Position numbers and translations under genes: made by a program. The notes beneath the pieces are model-generated. The model was not told where the DNA came from and searched no databases. It saw nothing but the letters and a program-made list of their open reading frames with translations. From Undaria pinnatifida (taxonomy: Eukaryota; Sar; Phaeophyceae; Laminariales; Alariaceae), in the NCBI GenBank assembly GCA_012845835.1, contig JABAKD010000021.1:4278706-4342705 (forward strand): a DNA stretch of 64,000 nt, given 5' to 3'. Positions 36,301 through 48,300 of this stretch are shown in pieces. Each line of letters begins with the position of its first letter. Position 1 is the first letter of the stretch.

Positions 36301-39300
36301 AACCCGACGGGTCGGGTCGGGTCGGGTCGGATCGTGTCGGGCTGTACCGGGTCGTGTCGGATCGGATCGGATCGGGTCGGGTCGGGTCGGGTCGGGTCGG
36401 GTCGGGTCGGGTCGGGTCGGGTCGGGTCGGGTCGGGTCGGGTCGGGTCGGGTCGGGTCGGGTCGGGTCGGGTCGGGCCAGGAGGTGTTCAAAATCTCACG
36501 GGCCGGGTCGGGTGAGGAGGGTCCAAATCTCACGGTTCGGGTCGGGTGAGGAGGGTTCGAATCTCACGGATTGGGTCGGGTGAGGAGGGTTCAAATTTCA
36601 CGGATCGGGTCGGGTCACATTACTCTACCCGCGGATCGGGTCGGGTCAAATGATTCGTCCCGCGGGTCGGGTCAGGAGATTTTCAAACTTTTTGCGGGTC
36701 GGAGTCGGGGCGGGTCAGGAGGTGTTCGAAGTCTCACGGGTCGGGTCGGGTCGGGTCGGGTCGCTCCACCCTGACCCGACCCGACCAGCGGGAAGTAACC
36801 GGGCCCGTGAAAAGCGCTAGCAAAATCCTCTAAACCCCTTTTCAGCTCTGCTCACTCCCATTAGAGAGACCGAAAAAATGGGACAAAGCTTTGGAGTTTT
36901 GGAAAGGGCAAGAAGTCCTTTTACCAATGGAATAATGATCCTACTATAATTCAAAGTAATTCGGGTAAAAACATCGAAGAAAAATGACAACTGTTATATC
37001 GGGCACGCAAAGAAACCCGGGCTTCTGGCGTAGGCTATCAGAAATGGAGCGTATCCGAAGCGCAAACCAAAGCAGTTTACACGAATCGCGCGCTGCATGG
37101 TACGCGACCTGTTCGACGTGCCCCCACCATAAAAAGGCGGTTGGTTAGACTGCACTTCTCCTTCTTGTTGTTTATATATATGAGCGGGAGAGAAGTCAAG
37201 CGGCATATTTTCCTGTGCGTCGCTCGGAAACATCTTTTCGCCAACGGCACGAAAAAAATCGCAGGAACTTGGCGGCGAAACAATGTGCGGAGGTCAGGGC
37301 GGAGCTTGCAGGGGCGGTCGCGCGCCTCTCCTCGCGCGCCGCGCTGGCATCAGAATCTCGAGAGATGGCTCGGCGAGCTTCTATCTGCAACACCACGCTG
37401 CTGATACGCCTCGTTGATCTGGAACTCCGTTGCTGGCATGTGAGGATCACATATAGTGCGCGGCACGAAATAAGGAACAGGGCGGTATAAGAGATAGGCT
37501 GATAACAATAGGTGTAGAGTATAGGCTTGAGCCGTTGTGCTGAAGATGGTGTTGAACGCATCTTCTCCCAAATGAGAAACCCACTCTGGGTCCGCTTTTC
37601 TTTTTTCTTATCAGGTGTCCGGTATTGTAGTACCTGCTAGGAAATAATAATGCTTCACGCCCATCCCATGCCCCGCGGTTGATGTATAAAGGAAAAAACG
37701 GTGGGTGTGATATCTGCCTCAAAGGAGCGTGGTGTAGATGAGGGCGGGACCCATCCCCACACCTCCCCGGTCAGCTCCGCTGTCGAACGCGATTCTCCAT
37801 CAAACGCTGCACCGGTCGGTTCTTTTGTAGAAGGTGCGGACCCCCACAGCAACGATGGCATCGACCGGCAAACGACCGCTGCCGCTAGCAGCACAAGCCG
37901 CAGCCAGGAGGATGATGACCGCGATAGCACGAAAGAGCGAATGTCTCCCTTGGGACGGAGAGCAACCAGTCCAAACCGCAGCCAGGACGAGGATGGCCGC
38001 GATAGCGTGAACGAACGAACTTATCATCTAAGACGCAACCAGGGCGAGGAAGAACGCGATAGCCCAAACGAGCCGATGCCTAAATTGCGACGGAGAGCCA
38101 CTGGTCCAAACCCCAAGCAGGGTGTCGACAGCCACGACAGCACGGGAGAGCGAGCATCTCATCTGGGAAGGAGAACCACTACAACAAACCGCAACCAGGA
38201 CGAGGATGGCCGCGATAGCACGAGGGAGCGAAAAGCCACCAGCCCAAACCGCAACCAAGATAGACATGATCGCGACAGCACGGGGAAGCGAATATCTCAT
38301 CAGCGACAAAACCAGGATGAAGGCCGCGATAGCGCGGGGGAGGGAACATCTCATGTGCGACGCAGATTAGGAGACGTCGAGAGGACGCGGTGCTCGCCGC
38401 CGCCGCTCACCACCGCGGGAGTCACGCTAAACCTCTCCAATCTTGGCCTTTCCGACGAAGCACTCCACCTGGTGAGACAAGTTGAACGCCCCACTCCTCT
38501 TTTGCAGGACCTCTTGGACGTGGGCTTTGGTTGCCAATCACCACAAAAAACTGGATAGAAATGTAATGGTCGTTGAGTTAATAATATAAGTGCAACACAT
38601 TTCTTACATTTCCGTCCAAGAAAGCACAAAAATACGATTTTCTCGACCGACTGGTTGCAATAGTAGGAGATGTTCAGCTGTGTTCGTTGAGAGGAGTCAC
38701 AGAACACTCCGAGGGGGAGTCAGGGCTGTCGGCGCGGGGAAGCTCTCTCCTCGTGGTTCCCCAAATCTGCGCGTGAAATCACAGTGAATTTGGAATCCAT
38801 TTGCGATTTCACGCGAAAGGTTATGCTGCCATCGACGCCACGCGTCATAGAAGTCCCCGGGAGGGAAATCCATTGTGATTTCACGCGCAGGTTTGTCCTG
38901 CCGTGGACGCCACGTCTAGTAGAAGTCCCCGGGGGGACGCAGGGTTATCGGTGTTGGGATGCGTTCTCCTCATTGTTCCTGGTGGCTTTTATTAATCTCT
39001 CCTTTGGCTCGCTGACTAGACACAGCAAGACTGGCATTACCATTTCTCTAAGGAACGGCATAGGAGAGTGAACGATGTGGGGATGCTCTTCCCCAGAGCA
39101 TCACCGTCACTTACGTTCTTGCCCATCTACATGGTGGCCTTGACGTGACTGTGACATATATCATCGCCTGGTTCTCCCCCCCGACACGGTTTCAAACCGA
39201 ATCTGTAGACCATCCGCCTACGTAGAGAGCACTGGAGCTATGACACCTCGTTGAGCTTCGTACGGTACGCGACAGCACTTGAAAAAACGACTCGAGCTAC

Positions 39301-42300
39301 GACAGCGGTATACCTTTTTTTGGCTATTTTTTTCTGAATGACGGGGCGCCTTAACCCAAAATCGTCGGTAATGAGACCATTTTTTTTTCTTCTTCATGAT
39401 TTTTTCGTTGTATACCTGAGGCCATGGCAAGTTTCACATCCATCCGGTAGGAGTTTTGTTTTTTTTCTCTGTATATCCGTTTTTTGGGGAGGGGATCTCT
39501 TAAGCTACGAAAGTGAAGAGACCTCAGAAAAAAAAGCCGCAAAATCGTCGGTAGTAAGACCATTTTTTCTTGCTCATGATTTTTTCGTTGTATACCTGAG
39601 GCCATGGCAAGTTTCACATCCATCCGGTAGGAGTTTTTTTTTTTTCTTTGTATATCCGTTTTTGGGGAGGGGATCTCTTGAGCTACGAAAGTGAAGAGAC
39701 CTCAGAAAAAAAGCCGCAAAATCGTCGGTAATAAGACCTTTTTTTCTTGTTCATGATTTTTTCGTTGTATACCTGAGACTATGGCAAGTTTCACATCCAT
39801 CCGGTAGGAGTTTTTTTTTCTTCTCTGTATATCCGTTTTTGGGGAGGGGATCTCTTAAGCTACGAAAGTGAAGAGACCTCAGAAAAAAAGCCGCAAAAAC
39901 GTCGCAAAAATGGGCCATTTTTTCTTGCTCATGATTTCTCGTTGTATACCTAAGCCAAGGCAAGTTTCACATCCGGTAGGAGTTTTTTTTTTCTCTATAA
40001 ATCCGTTTTTTGGGAAGGGATCTTAAGCTGCGAAAGTGAAGAGGCCTCAGAAAAAAAGCAGCAAAATCGTCGGTAAAAGGCCATTTTCTTCTTTGTTCAT
40101 GATTTTCTCGTTATGTACCTAGGCCACGGCAAGTTTCACATCCGGTAGGAGTTTTGTTTTTCTCTATATAGCTATATATTTGGGGAGGGGATCTCTTAAG
40201 CTACGAAAGTGAAGAGACCTCAGAAAAAAAGCCACAAAATCGTCGCGAAAATGGGCCATTTTTTGCTCATGATCTCGTTGTATGCCAAAGCCAAGGCAAG
40301 TTTCACATCCGGTAGGAGTTTTTTTTTTCTCTATACATCCGTTTTTGGGAGGGGATCTTAAGCTACGAAAGTGAAGAGACCTCGGAAAAAAAGCCGCAAA
40401 ATCGTCGCAAAAATGGGCCATTTTTTTTTGCTCATGATTGCTCGTTGTATACCTAAGCCAAGGCAAGTTTCACATCCGGTAGGAGTTTTTTTTTTCTCTA
40501 TAAATCCGTTTTTGGGAGGGGATCTTGAGCTACGAAAGTGAAGAGACCTCAGAAAAAAAACCGCAAAATCGTCGCAAAAATGGGCTATTTTCTTTTTTGC
40601 TCATGATTTCTCGTGGTATACTTAAGCCAAGGCAAGTTTCACATCCGGTAGGAGTTTTGTTTTTCTCTATAAATGCGTTCTTGGGAGGGGATCTTCAGCC
40701 ACGAAAGAAGTGAAGAGACCTCAGAAAAAAAGCGGAAAAATCGTCGGAAAAATAGGCCATTTTTTTTGTTCATGATTTCTCGTTGTATACCTAGGCTATG
40801 GCAAGTTTCACATCCGATAGGAGTTTTGTTTTTTCTCTATGAATCAGTTGGTTGGAAAAGGATCTTGAGCTACGAAAGTGAAGAAATCCCAGAAAAAAAG
40901 CGGCAAAACCGTCGTTAAAGGCAATTTTTTTTCTTTGTTCATGATTTTCTCGTCGCATACCTAGGCCACGGCAAATTTCACATCCGGTAGGAGTTTTGTT
41001 TTTTCTCTATAAATCCGTGTTTTGGGAAGGGATCTTGAGCTACGAAAGTGAAGAGGCCTCAGAAAAAAAGCAGCAAAACCGTCGGTAAAAGGCCATTTTC
41101 TTCTTTGTTCATGATTTTCTCGTTGTATTCGTACCTAGGCCACGGCAAGATTGACATCCGATAGGAGTTTTGTTTTTTCTCTATAAATCCGTTTTTCGGG
41201 AAGGGATCTAACGAAAGTGAGAGTCCTCCGAAAAAAAGCGGCGCACCTCTATCGTAGAAACCGTCAAAAAAAGTTAGAACTGCCCCTGCCGCGGCTTTGG
41301 GGACAAAATGCTTGGGATTACAGTAGATTACAGTAGCATAATGCGCAACCACATTTTCAATGGTGAAAAAAATGTTGAAAAAACTCCTATTCTGGTCCAC
41401 GCCCAGGTTCTTATGCGGTATCACGTTTGCGGGTCGAGGAATCGAGAGGCCTGAGAAGGTTTCGGCTCGAGTACTGCACGAAACATGAAAAAGAAAATCA
41501 TTGCCGCCCCGAAGCTGGGAAGTGCCCACCACAAGCAGAGGAAGATGTTTTTTTCGACGCAATACCGTTTCTGCAACGTGCGGTTGGCGTTGTTTTTTTT
41601 GCGCGTTCTGCTACGGAAGGGGGATAACTTTTTTTCGTTTTCATGAGGCTCCTCATTGGCAAATAATTTGATTTGAAAAAAAAAACGCAAGCTATCATAT
41701 GCGTCCGACACAAAAAACGCAAACGCTATAATAAGCCGTCAAACGAAACATTTGTAAAACACAAAAAACACATTTATTTTTGTATACCATCGAATCCAAA
41801 ATTATAATTGAAAAAAAAAAAGAAAACTCTGCCGTACAGCTGTGAAATCGGGGATTTCGTCGAAACAACCTATATTATCAAGCTGTCTGCGACTCTCCGA
41901 TCGATCGCGCGTGACACGGGGTGTGTGTGTCCTCATGAAGGATGTAGGTTGACGACTCCCGTAAGTACCAGCTATTGGTAGTGCCAAGGTCAACAGAGTG
42001 ACGCTTTTGGGCAAGCCCCTCAATGGAGAATCCGCTTGTGTGGAAAAAAAAACTTGGGGTCAGCATGTGCAAAACTTCTGCCGTAGCTCGATTTCAAGTT
42101 GAACACAACCATTCGACGACGAGAAAAGAATCATACCAGGTACGTGTTTTTACGTGTTTTTACGTGTTTTTACGTGGTTGAAGTTGGATTTTTTTTTTCT
42201 CGAAAATAGTGGTGAAGCCGACGAATTGTTTATATATAATATATCACACACAGCTTGCAAAGATGAGTTTCGACAAAATATTCGATCTCACAGCTGGAAT

Positions 42301-45300
42301 GTATTTTGATTTTTATAATAATAACTGAAGGCCACCCAAGCCACGAAAAAAAAAAGTAGGCTGTTTTAACATGAAACAATAGAAAATGGTAGGAAAACGT
42401 GCTTCCTTAGAATGTTTTATTTTTCGCCGATTAAATCGTGGGCTGGCTTTGGGTTGGCCATGGGTTGTGATTTTCGACGATTTCAAAGCTGTTCTTCAAC
42501 GTTTTCCTGCTCAAATCTTACTCAACTTAAATTTGGTACATCGCAAACACCCTATATTGGATTCAAAGCTTTTGGGTAAGCTCTTCGAAATTGAGGAAAC
42601 CTGTTAGCGAAAAAAAAAAACTCAAAAAGTGCAACGTATAAGCTAGCTCGTTTTATTCTGTCGTATCACAACCGATCATCGACGAAAAACAAGCGTGATA
42701 CGAGACATGTCGAAAACACACAAAAAAAACAATTGAAAAACAACGTCGACGAGAGGAAGAAAACACATCTCGTACTGTACGATGTCGCAAGAGGTGGTAC
42801 GGACGCTTGCTGCCAAAGGAGCCCGCTCACAAGCCAAACGCGAAAAAAAGCTAGAAACAAAAAAATGAACAGGAATAACGCCTCCTGCAAGGGTGCCCAG
42901 AGGGGTGCTGGATCCATGTGGCCATTGTCGCTCTCTAGATAACCGATGAATGCCAAGGTAGCTTTCATTATTGTAACCTTTTCTATATTGACTCATTGAG
43001 AAGGATACGCCAGCTAAGCGCTAGATTGCGAATACAATAACGCAAAAGTTGGCACACGATATGTATGAAAAATACATGGAAATGTGATGAGCTCAAACTT
43101 TTTTTTTTCTCCATCCGCCGGAGGACGAAATAAAAAATCTTATTCCCTCTAATTTCAGGATCAGGACTGCTTCCAGGCTTCTCTTGTTCAATTATTACAA
43201 CAAGGTGGTATATGTGAAATAATGCTAGGTTGTACGAAGTGTAGAACACTCGGTCCCACGCCCTTGACAGTGCGCGTGCGCTTTATGTGCGTCTCTTGAT
43301 CTTTGGCGGTGACAAAAACATCTCATTACTACAGCGTTGTATTTTCGCAAACACCCCCCTTGATCGACACACTCGTAACCCTGCATTACAACGCTCCAGA
43401 TATATATCAATTTATACAAATTCAAGACATTAATTGTTTTCGGCGTCGAAGAAAACGACATCAGGGACTTACGGTTCGTTTATTTCGTTTCTTCTCGCAA
43501 CAGGTGGTGCAGATGCTTTTGCGAAGGTGCTCTTTCCACCAGCCAAAAACGGCAAAAACTAATAAACCCCCCCCCTGCATGGGTACCGAAACGGGCGGAT
43601 CTGGACCCGTACCATCATCGCCTTGCAAGATGAAAGCCGGGGTACCCGAGAGACAGGGACTGCGGGACGACGAGGGCGTGACATTCTCAAGTGTCACCCA
43701 AAACCCAATCGTCGACGACAGAGGGGCTAGCTTGTTGCCGACGGGCGATGGTGATCGGAGAACAAGGGCGGACGATGATCGGAGGACAAGAGTGGCAATA
43801 GTGCCTCTGTCGCGATTGATTTTGAGCGGGAACTGCTTGACCGACGCGGGGGCGTCGGCTCTTGCCCCGCTCGTGCAGGCGTCGCACAGCTTGGAGGAGG
43901 TGGATCTGAGGGGAAACTGTATCGGCAAGAAAGGGAAGCTTGCTCTCAAGAAGGTGAAATGGCGATTTTTATTTGCAGTGAGGTTTTCCCTACGGTGCCG
44001 GGTTGAATAGTTGCCTATATGCCGGTACATCGCCGGTGAAATCGCTTGGCGCAACCGGAATCCGCTGTACTACTGTAGTAGTACCAGTATATCGGTGCTA
44101 CACCCAACAGCGCCGGTGTCCGGTATACTGCCGGTGTTGTTGGCTGGTACAAACTGGTACGACAGGGAGATTGCCCCTGTATTATGTTTGTTTGTCATCC
44201 GGCAAACGTGCGGCATGAAGTTCAACGTCGATTACCCATACACATTTCCCAGAAGGAAAACTTGAGAGTCATCCTGCGTTAGGTAGGAGTTGCGTCGTCT
44301 TCGGGCCTAGCGCTTCTGACCGGCTGAGCTATCAAATGTGGTAACTACTGTACCGGTTAAGCACGATGACGCTTTTTAAACGATAACGTTTGTTTGGGAA
44401 CTAGCGCAGGGGCGTGTCGGCCGGGTGGCGCGGACGAACGCCTTCGAAGTCATGCTTCGGGTGAGGTATTGAGCTCCTCCTGGGTAGGAGCTCAGAAGCT
44501 TCTTAGAATCTTCTCCGCCCCTGCCGTGGTAGGGCTCAAGAAAAACAAGGGGAAACGACACCCGCCGGTGTGTTTTTGTGCCCCATCCAACTATGTGGAA
44601 GATGGGCTTTAACGCCGATCACTCACAGTTTTGTCTGCTTCGACGATGGCAAATAATTAACTTCTCACAATTATTTTCAACTTGGGACGTTGTATGGCTC
44701 CCTCGAAAATGGAAAGTGAGTAATTCCCTGAGTGTGTTCCCAAGAGGGAAGACGAGGGAAGAAAAATGAAGGCACGTAACGTAGCGGGGAGGGGCGGGAG
44801 GAGAGCCCGCTATGTGACCCCGGATCTGAGTTACTACTGGGAGGGAGCGCAAAAGTAATGCGAGGATGATAAAGAGGACGAAGAAAAAAAATTATCGAGA
44901 GAGACAAGAAGGAAACCGAAGGAAAACAAACAATAAGAACAAAATAAAGAGAAAAAGGAAAAGGAATGCCGTGTGCACGTAGGCTATCTCCGGGAAACCC
45001 GTTCGCCGCGAACAAGGGCCTCGAACAAAACGTAGCGTCAAACGTAACGGGTTAATACCGCCCGTGATTGGAATCCCTCTTAAGGGTATTGACTCGGCAC
45101 GGCGCGGAAGACTTCGCATCGTACAGTGCGAGGTCCAATGGTACGGCAGTTAAAAGACCGCCTAGGACTACATGTTTTTCGTTTTTTAGGACTACATGCT
45201 TTTTTAATTTGGTCTAGCGTGTGGTTGTTTGTCTTCTTGCTGCATGGCGGGCTATGCTGCCTTACAACCACCACGCCGAGTTTCGGTGCCGGATTAAACC

Positions 45301-48300
45301 AGACGATCCCGATCCTCTACCACAGCAGTGTGATTTGTAACCTGATCGACATCTTTCTCGAACCTCTACCTGTTTAATCTCTTTCTCGAAACATTTTCTG
45401 CGACGTTTTCGTTGCGCTTATGACACTATTCTTAGGCGTTGGCACACGACCCGTGGGTGTACGGTTACAGCAGCGTTGCAAAATTAATGGGTCTTCAAAA
45501 ATTGATATCATTAACGATTTAGCTTTTAGCCCTGTATAAAAATTCTTACCTGGTACCGTAGGCACTAACAGCTGTCGTTATTTTCCCTTCCATGTTTTCA
45601 TTACATTCTTAGTCATTGGCGAGCAACCCGTGGGTGCACAGCGTCACCGTCGAGGACACTTGCAGCAGCAGCATCAGCGAAGGCAACAGGGGGGAGATGT
45701 CGCGAGGCGTGGTCTTGCGAGCCAAGCGCCGCCCGCGGACCACGAGCGGAGACAGGGCGAAGGCCTACGCGTTCGAGACCATTCCACCGTCGCCTAAACT
45801 GGGTCGCGGGAGGTATACCACCACCACCACCACCACCACCGCCGCCATCGTTGGCAAATTGACGGAGATTTTCCCTGACAGTGTGTCACCTTTCCGCGCT
45901 ACTCGCAGCAGCGATGAAATAAAGGTGGAGGAGGGTTCTACAGACAGCAGAGCGCGTTTCCGTGCTACTCGCAGCAGCAGCGACGGAAATCTCGAGACAC
46001 GCTGCAACGCTAACGATGACGACCACGCGCCTGCTGTACACGGGGAGGAGTCGAGCAGTGCCCTCAACCGGGCTAGCCGAGAACAAGCGTTCGGCAGGCT
46101 TCACGGGAACAATCTGCGTCTTGTGAGCGGCGGGGTGGGGGGGGCGGTCATGGATAGTTGCGGGGAAAATGTCGCGGTCATTGCGGCCTCGTGCAAGATC
46201 GACCTTCGAGACTGCTCGCGATGGCAACCCCTCTCGTTCGGGGCAATTGATGTCCCTTTCGGGGCAATCGCTAGCCCGTTCGAGAAAATCGCTCGTCCAA
46301 TCGGCGCACTCGACGAGAGTGGGTATCCTCCGCGGGTGTTGCATTCGTTCCAGGATACTCCATCTGCTGCTGTCCATCCACCGATGCATGCGTTGCAGGA
46401 GACTCCCTCTCCTGTTGTCCGACGTGGTCAACGTTTCCAACCCCTCTCGTTCGGGCGGGGGGCAGCTGCTGAGGGTGTGTCTCGTTCGCGGGTGCATTGG
46501 TCGCAGGAGGAAGATACTCCTTCTGTTGTTCGAGACGAAAACGATCGTTTGACGTCTGAAGGGCGGCGAGGTGGTTGCCTTCGCCGTGTCGACGTTAGCC
46601 GTGCCGACGTTATCAGCCGTTCTCGGCGACGCAAAATAAATCCCGAGCTAGAAAGAGCCGTACAGCGCAGCTCCCCTTCAACCGATTGGTTTGCTGGTAC
46701 CTCGACAAGAGTCCCTTTAGGTGACCAGGTTGCTGACACCTTGACGAGCATCGGGAGCGTAAAGGCGGTACGATTGCAGCGACAGCGTCGTGGCCAGAGA
46801 CAGAGACGAGAGGATGACCGGCAGCCGGCAAAGTCCGAAAACCAGGATGCCGACGACCTCAAGTCGCTCTTGACTGCGTCTCACCGGATTTTCAATGAGA
46901 TTGAGGGGCACTGCCAAGAGACAGCCCCACCTGCCGCGACCAAGGACGAAGGAGCCCCTTTCGATGTTGTTGAAGGTGTTTGCGAGGACAGAACCAGTCA
47001 ACATCATGGTCCTGCCTATGCCACCACCCTTTCTCCTCCCGTCAAGAAACGCGGCACAGACGGGGTAGTGGAACACGGAACCACGCGCGACGCTGCAGTT
47101 CGTGCAAACAGAAATCACCATCAACACCACGATCATCATCGCCCTGTCGACGCCATTCCCATTACCCTCAACACACGTGGGGTGGTTGGAATAGCGGGAG
47201 AAAGAAACAAGCTGGACGCTGATGTTGACGCCAACAAAACTAGCCACCATGATGGCCGTACCGATGCCATCCCCATTGCCATCAATAACCGTGGCGCAGA
47301 CGGCGTAGTGAGAGCAGAAAGCAAGCAGCTGGGCGCTGTTGTCCGCAAAAACAGAACCAGTTATCACCCTACCTATGACGCCCTCCCCACCACCGACGGG
47401 GGCGCAGGAAGAAAGCCGTACGCTGTGGTTCGCGGAAACGGAAACAGTCATTGTCGAGGCCCTGCCGATGCCACGGCCCTTACCCGTTCCGCCGGTAAAC
47501 GTGACGCGGACAGTGCAAGAGGGCAGCCACCCCCACAGACAACAGGTTTCACCGGTACTGGAGGCACACACTGCTCCATCGGCAAGAAGATCACCAATGA
47601 CCCGCCGTCCGCAGAAAAATTGGCCGAAGACGACTTTCACTCGGGCTATTCGCACGAAAACTACGGCAGCGATCACGACGGGGGGTGGGTGTACGACGAA
47701 GCGACGGGTTCGTGGATGTACAGTAACGCCAACGAAGTCGCACCGGCACCGGCAACGGCACCCAGCGACAAAGCGTGTGACGATGCGGGGGGGAACGCTG
47801 ACGACGACGGGTGGCGTTACGATGAACACCGCGCGGCCTGGTACTACGAAGAGCCCGCCACTGTCAGTTTGAAAACTATCTCTGACCCACAAGAGGAACA
47901 ACACCAGGAGGTCACCCAACAGCAAGCACATTGTGAGCGAAACAAGGACGTTCTACAACACCAAGCGGCACCAGAGGCGGTCACTGACGGGATTGGTCCG
48001 GGTAGCACGGCCTCCGTGGGTGGTGCACGTGTTGCTGCAGCAGAAGGCGGGAGCAGGGGTAGCACAGCTTGCGTGGGTGCACGTGTTTCAGGAGACCGCG
48101 GGAACACTGCCGCTGCTGCCGGTGCTGCCGTCGCTGGGAAATGGCACGGAGGTGCTAGAAGTCAGCCCAGCAGCCGGAAGAGCCTTAGAAAGGCCCGCTT
48201 TGGGACAGCAAGCCGCGCACTGCTTTTCGGAACGGATGTGGAGGTATGTGAACCGCGATTTTGATTTTAGAACAAGTGACGTAGCGCTAGCGTGTACAAG

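Noticed and set aside
39179-39250. Minus-strand tRNA candidate
   Set aside because: Only a B-box-like GGTTTGAAACC is recognisable; the stems do not pair convincingly.
46717-47931. 404-codon minus-strand frame
   Set aside because: Antisense shadow of exon 16; the plus strand has phase-compatible splice sites and protein-like repeats there.
45616-48264. Treating the 882-codon frame as a complete single-exon gene
   Set aside because: It starts with TTG, not ATG, directly after a splice acceptor, and has a strong GTATGT donor six codons before its stop.
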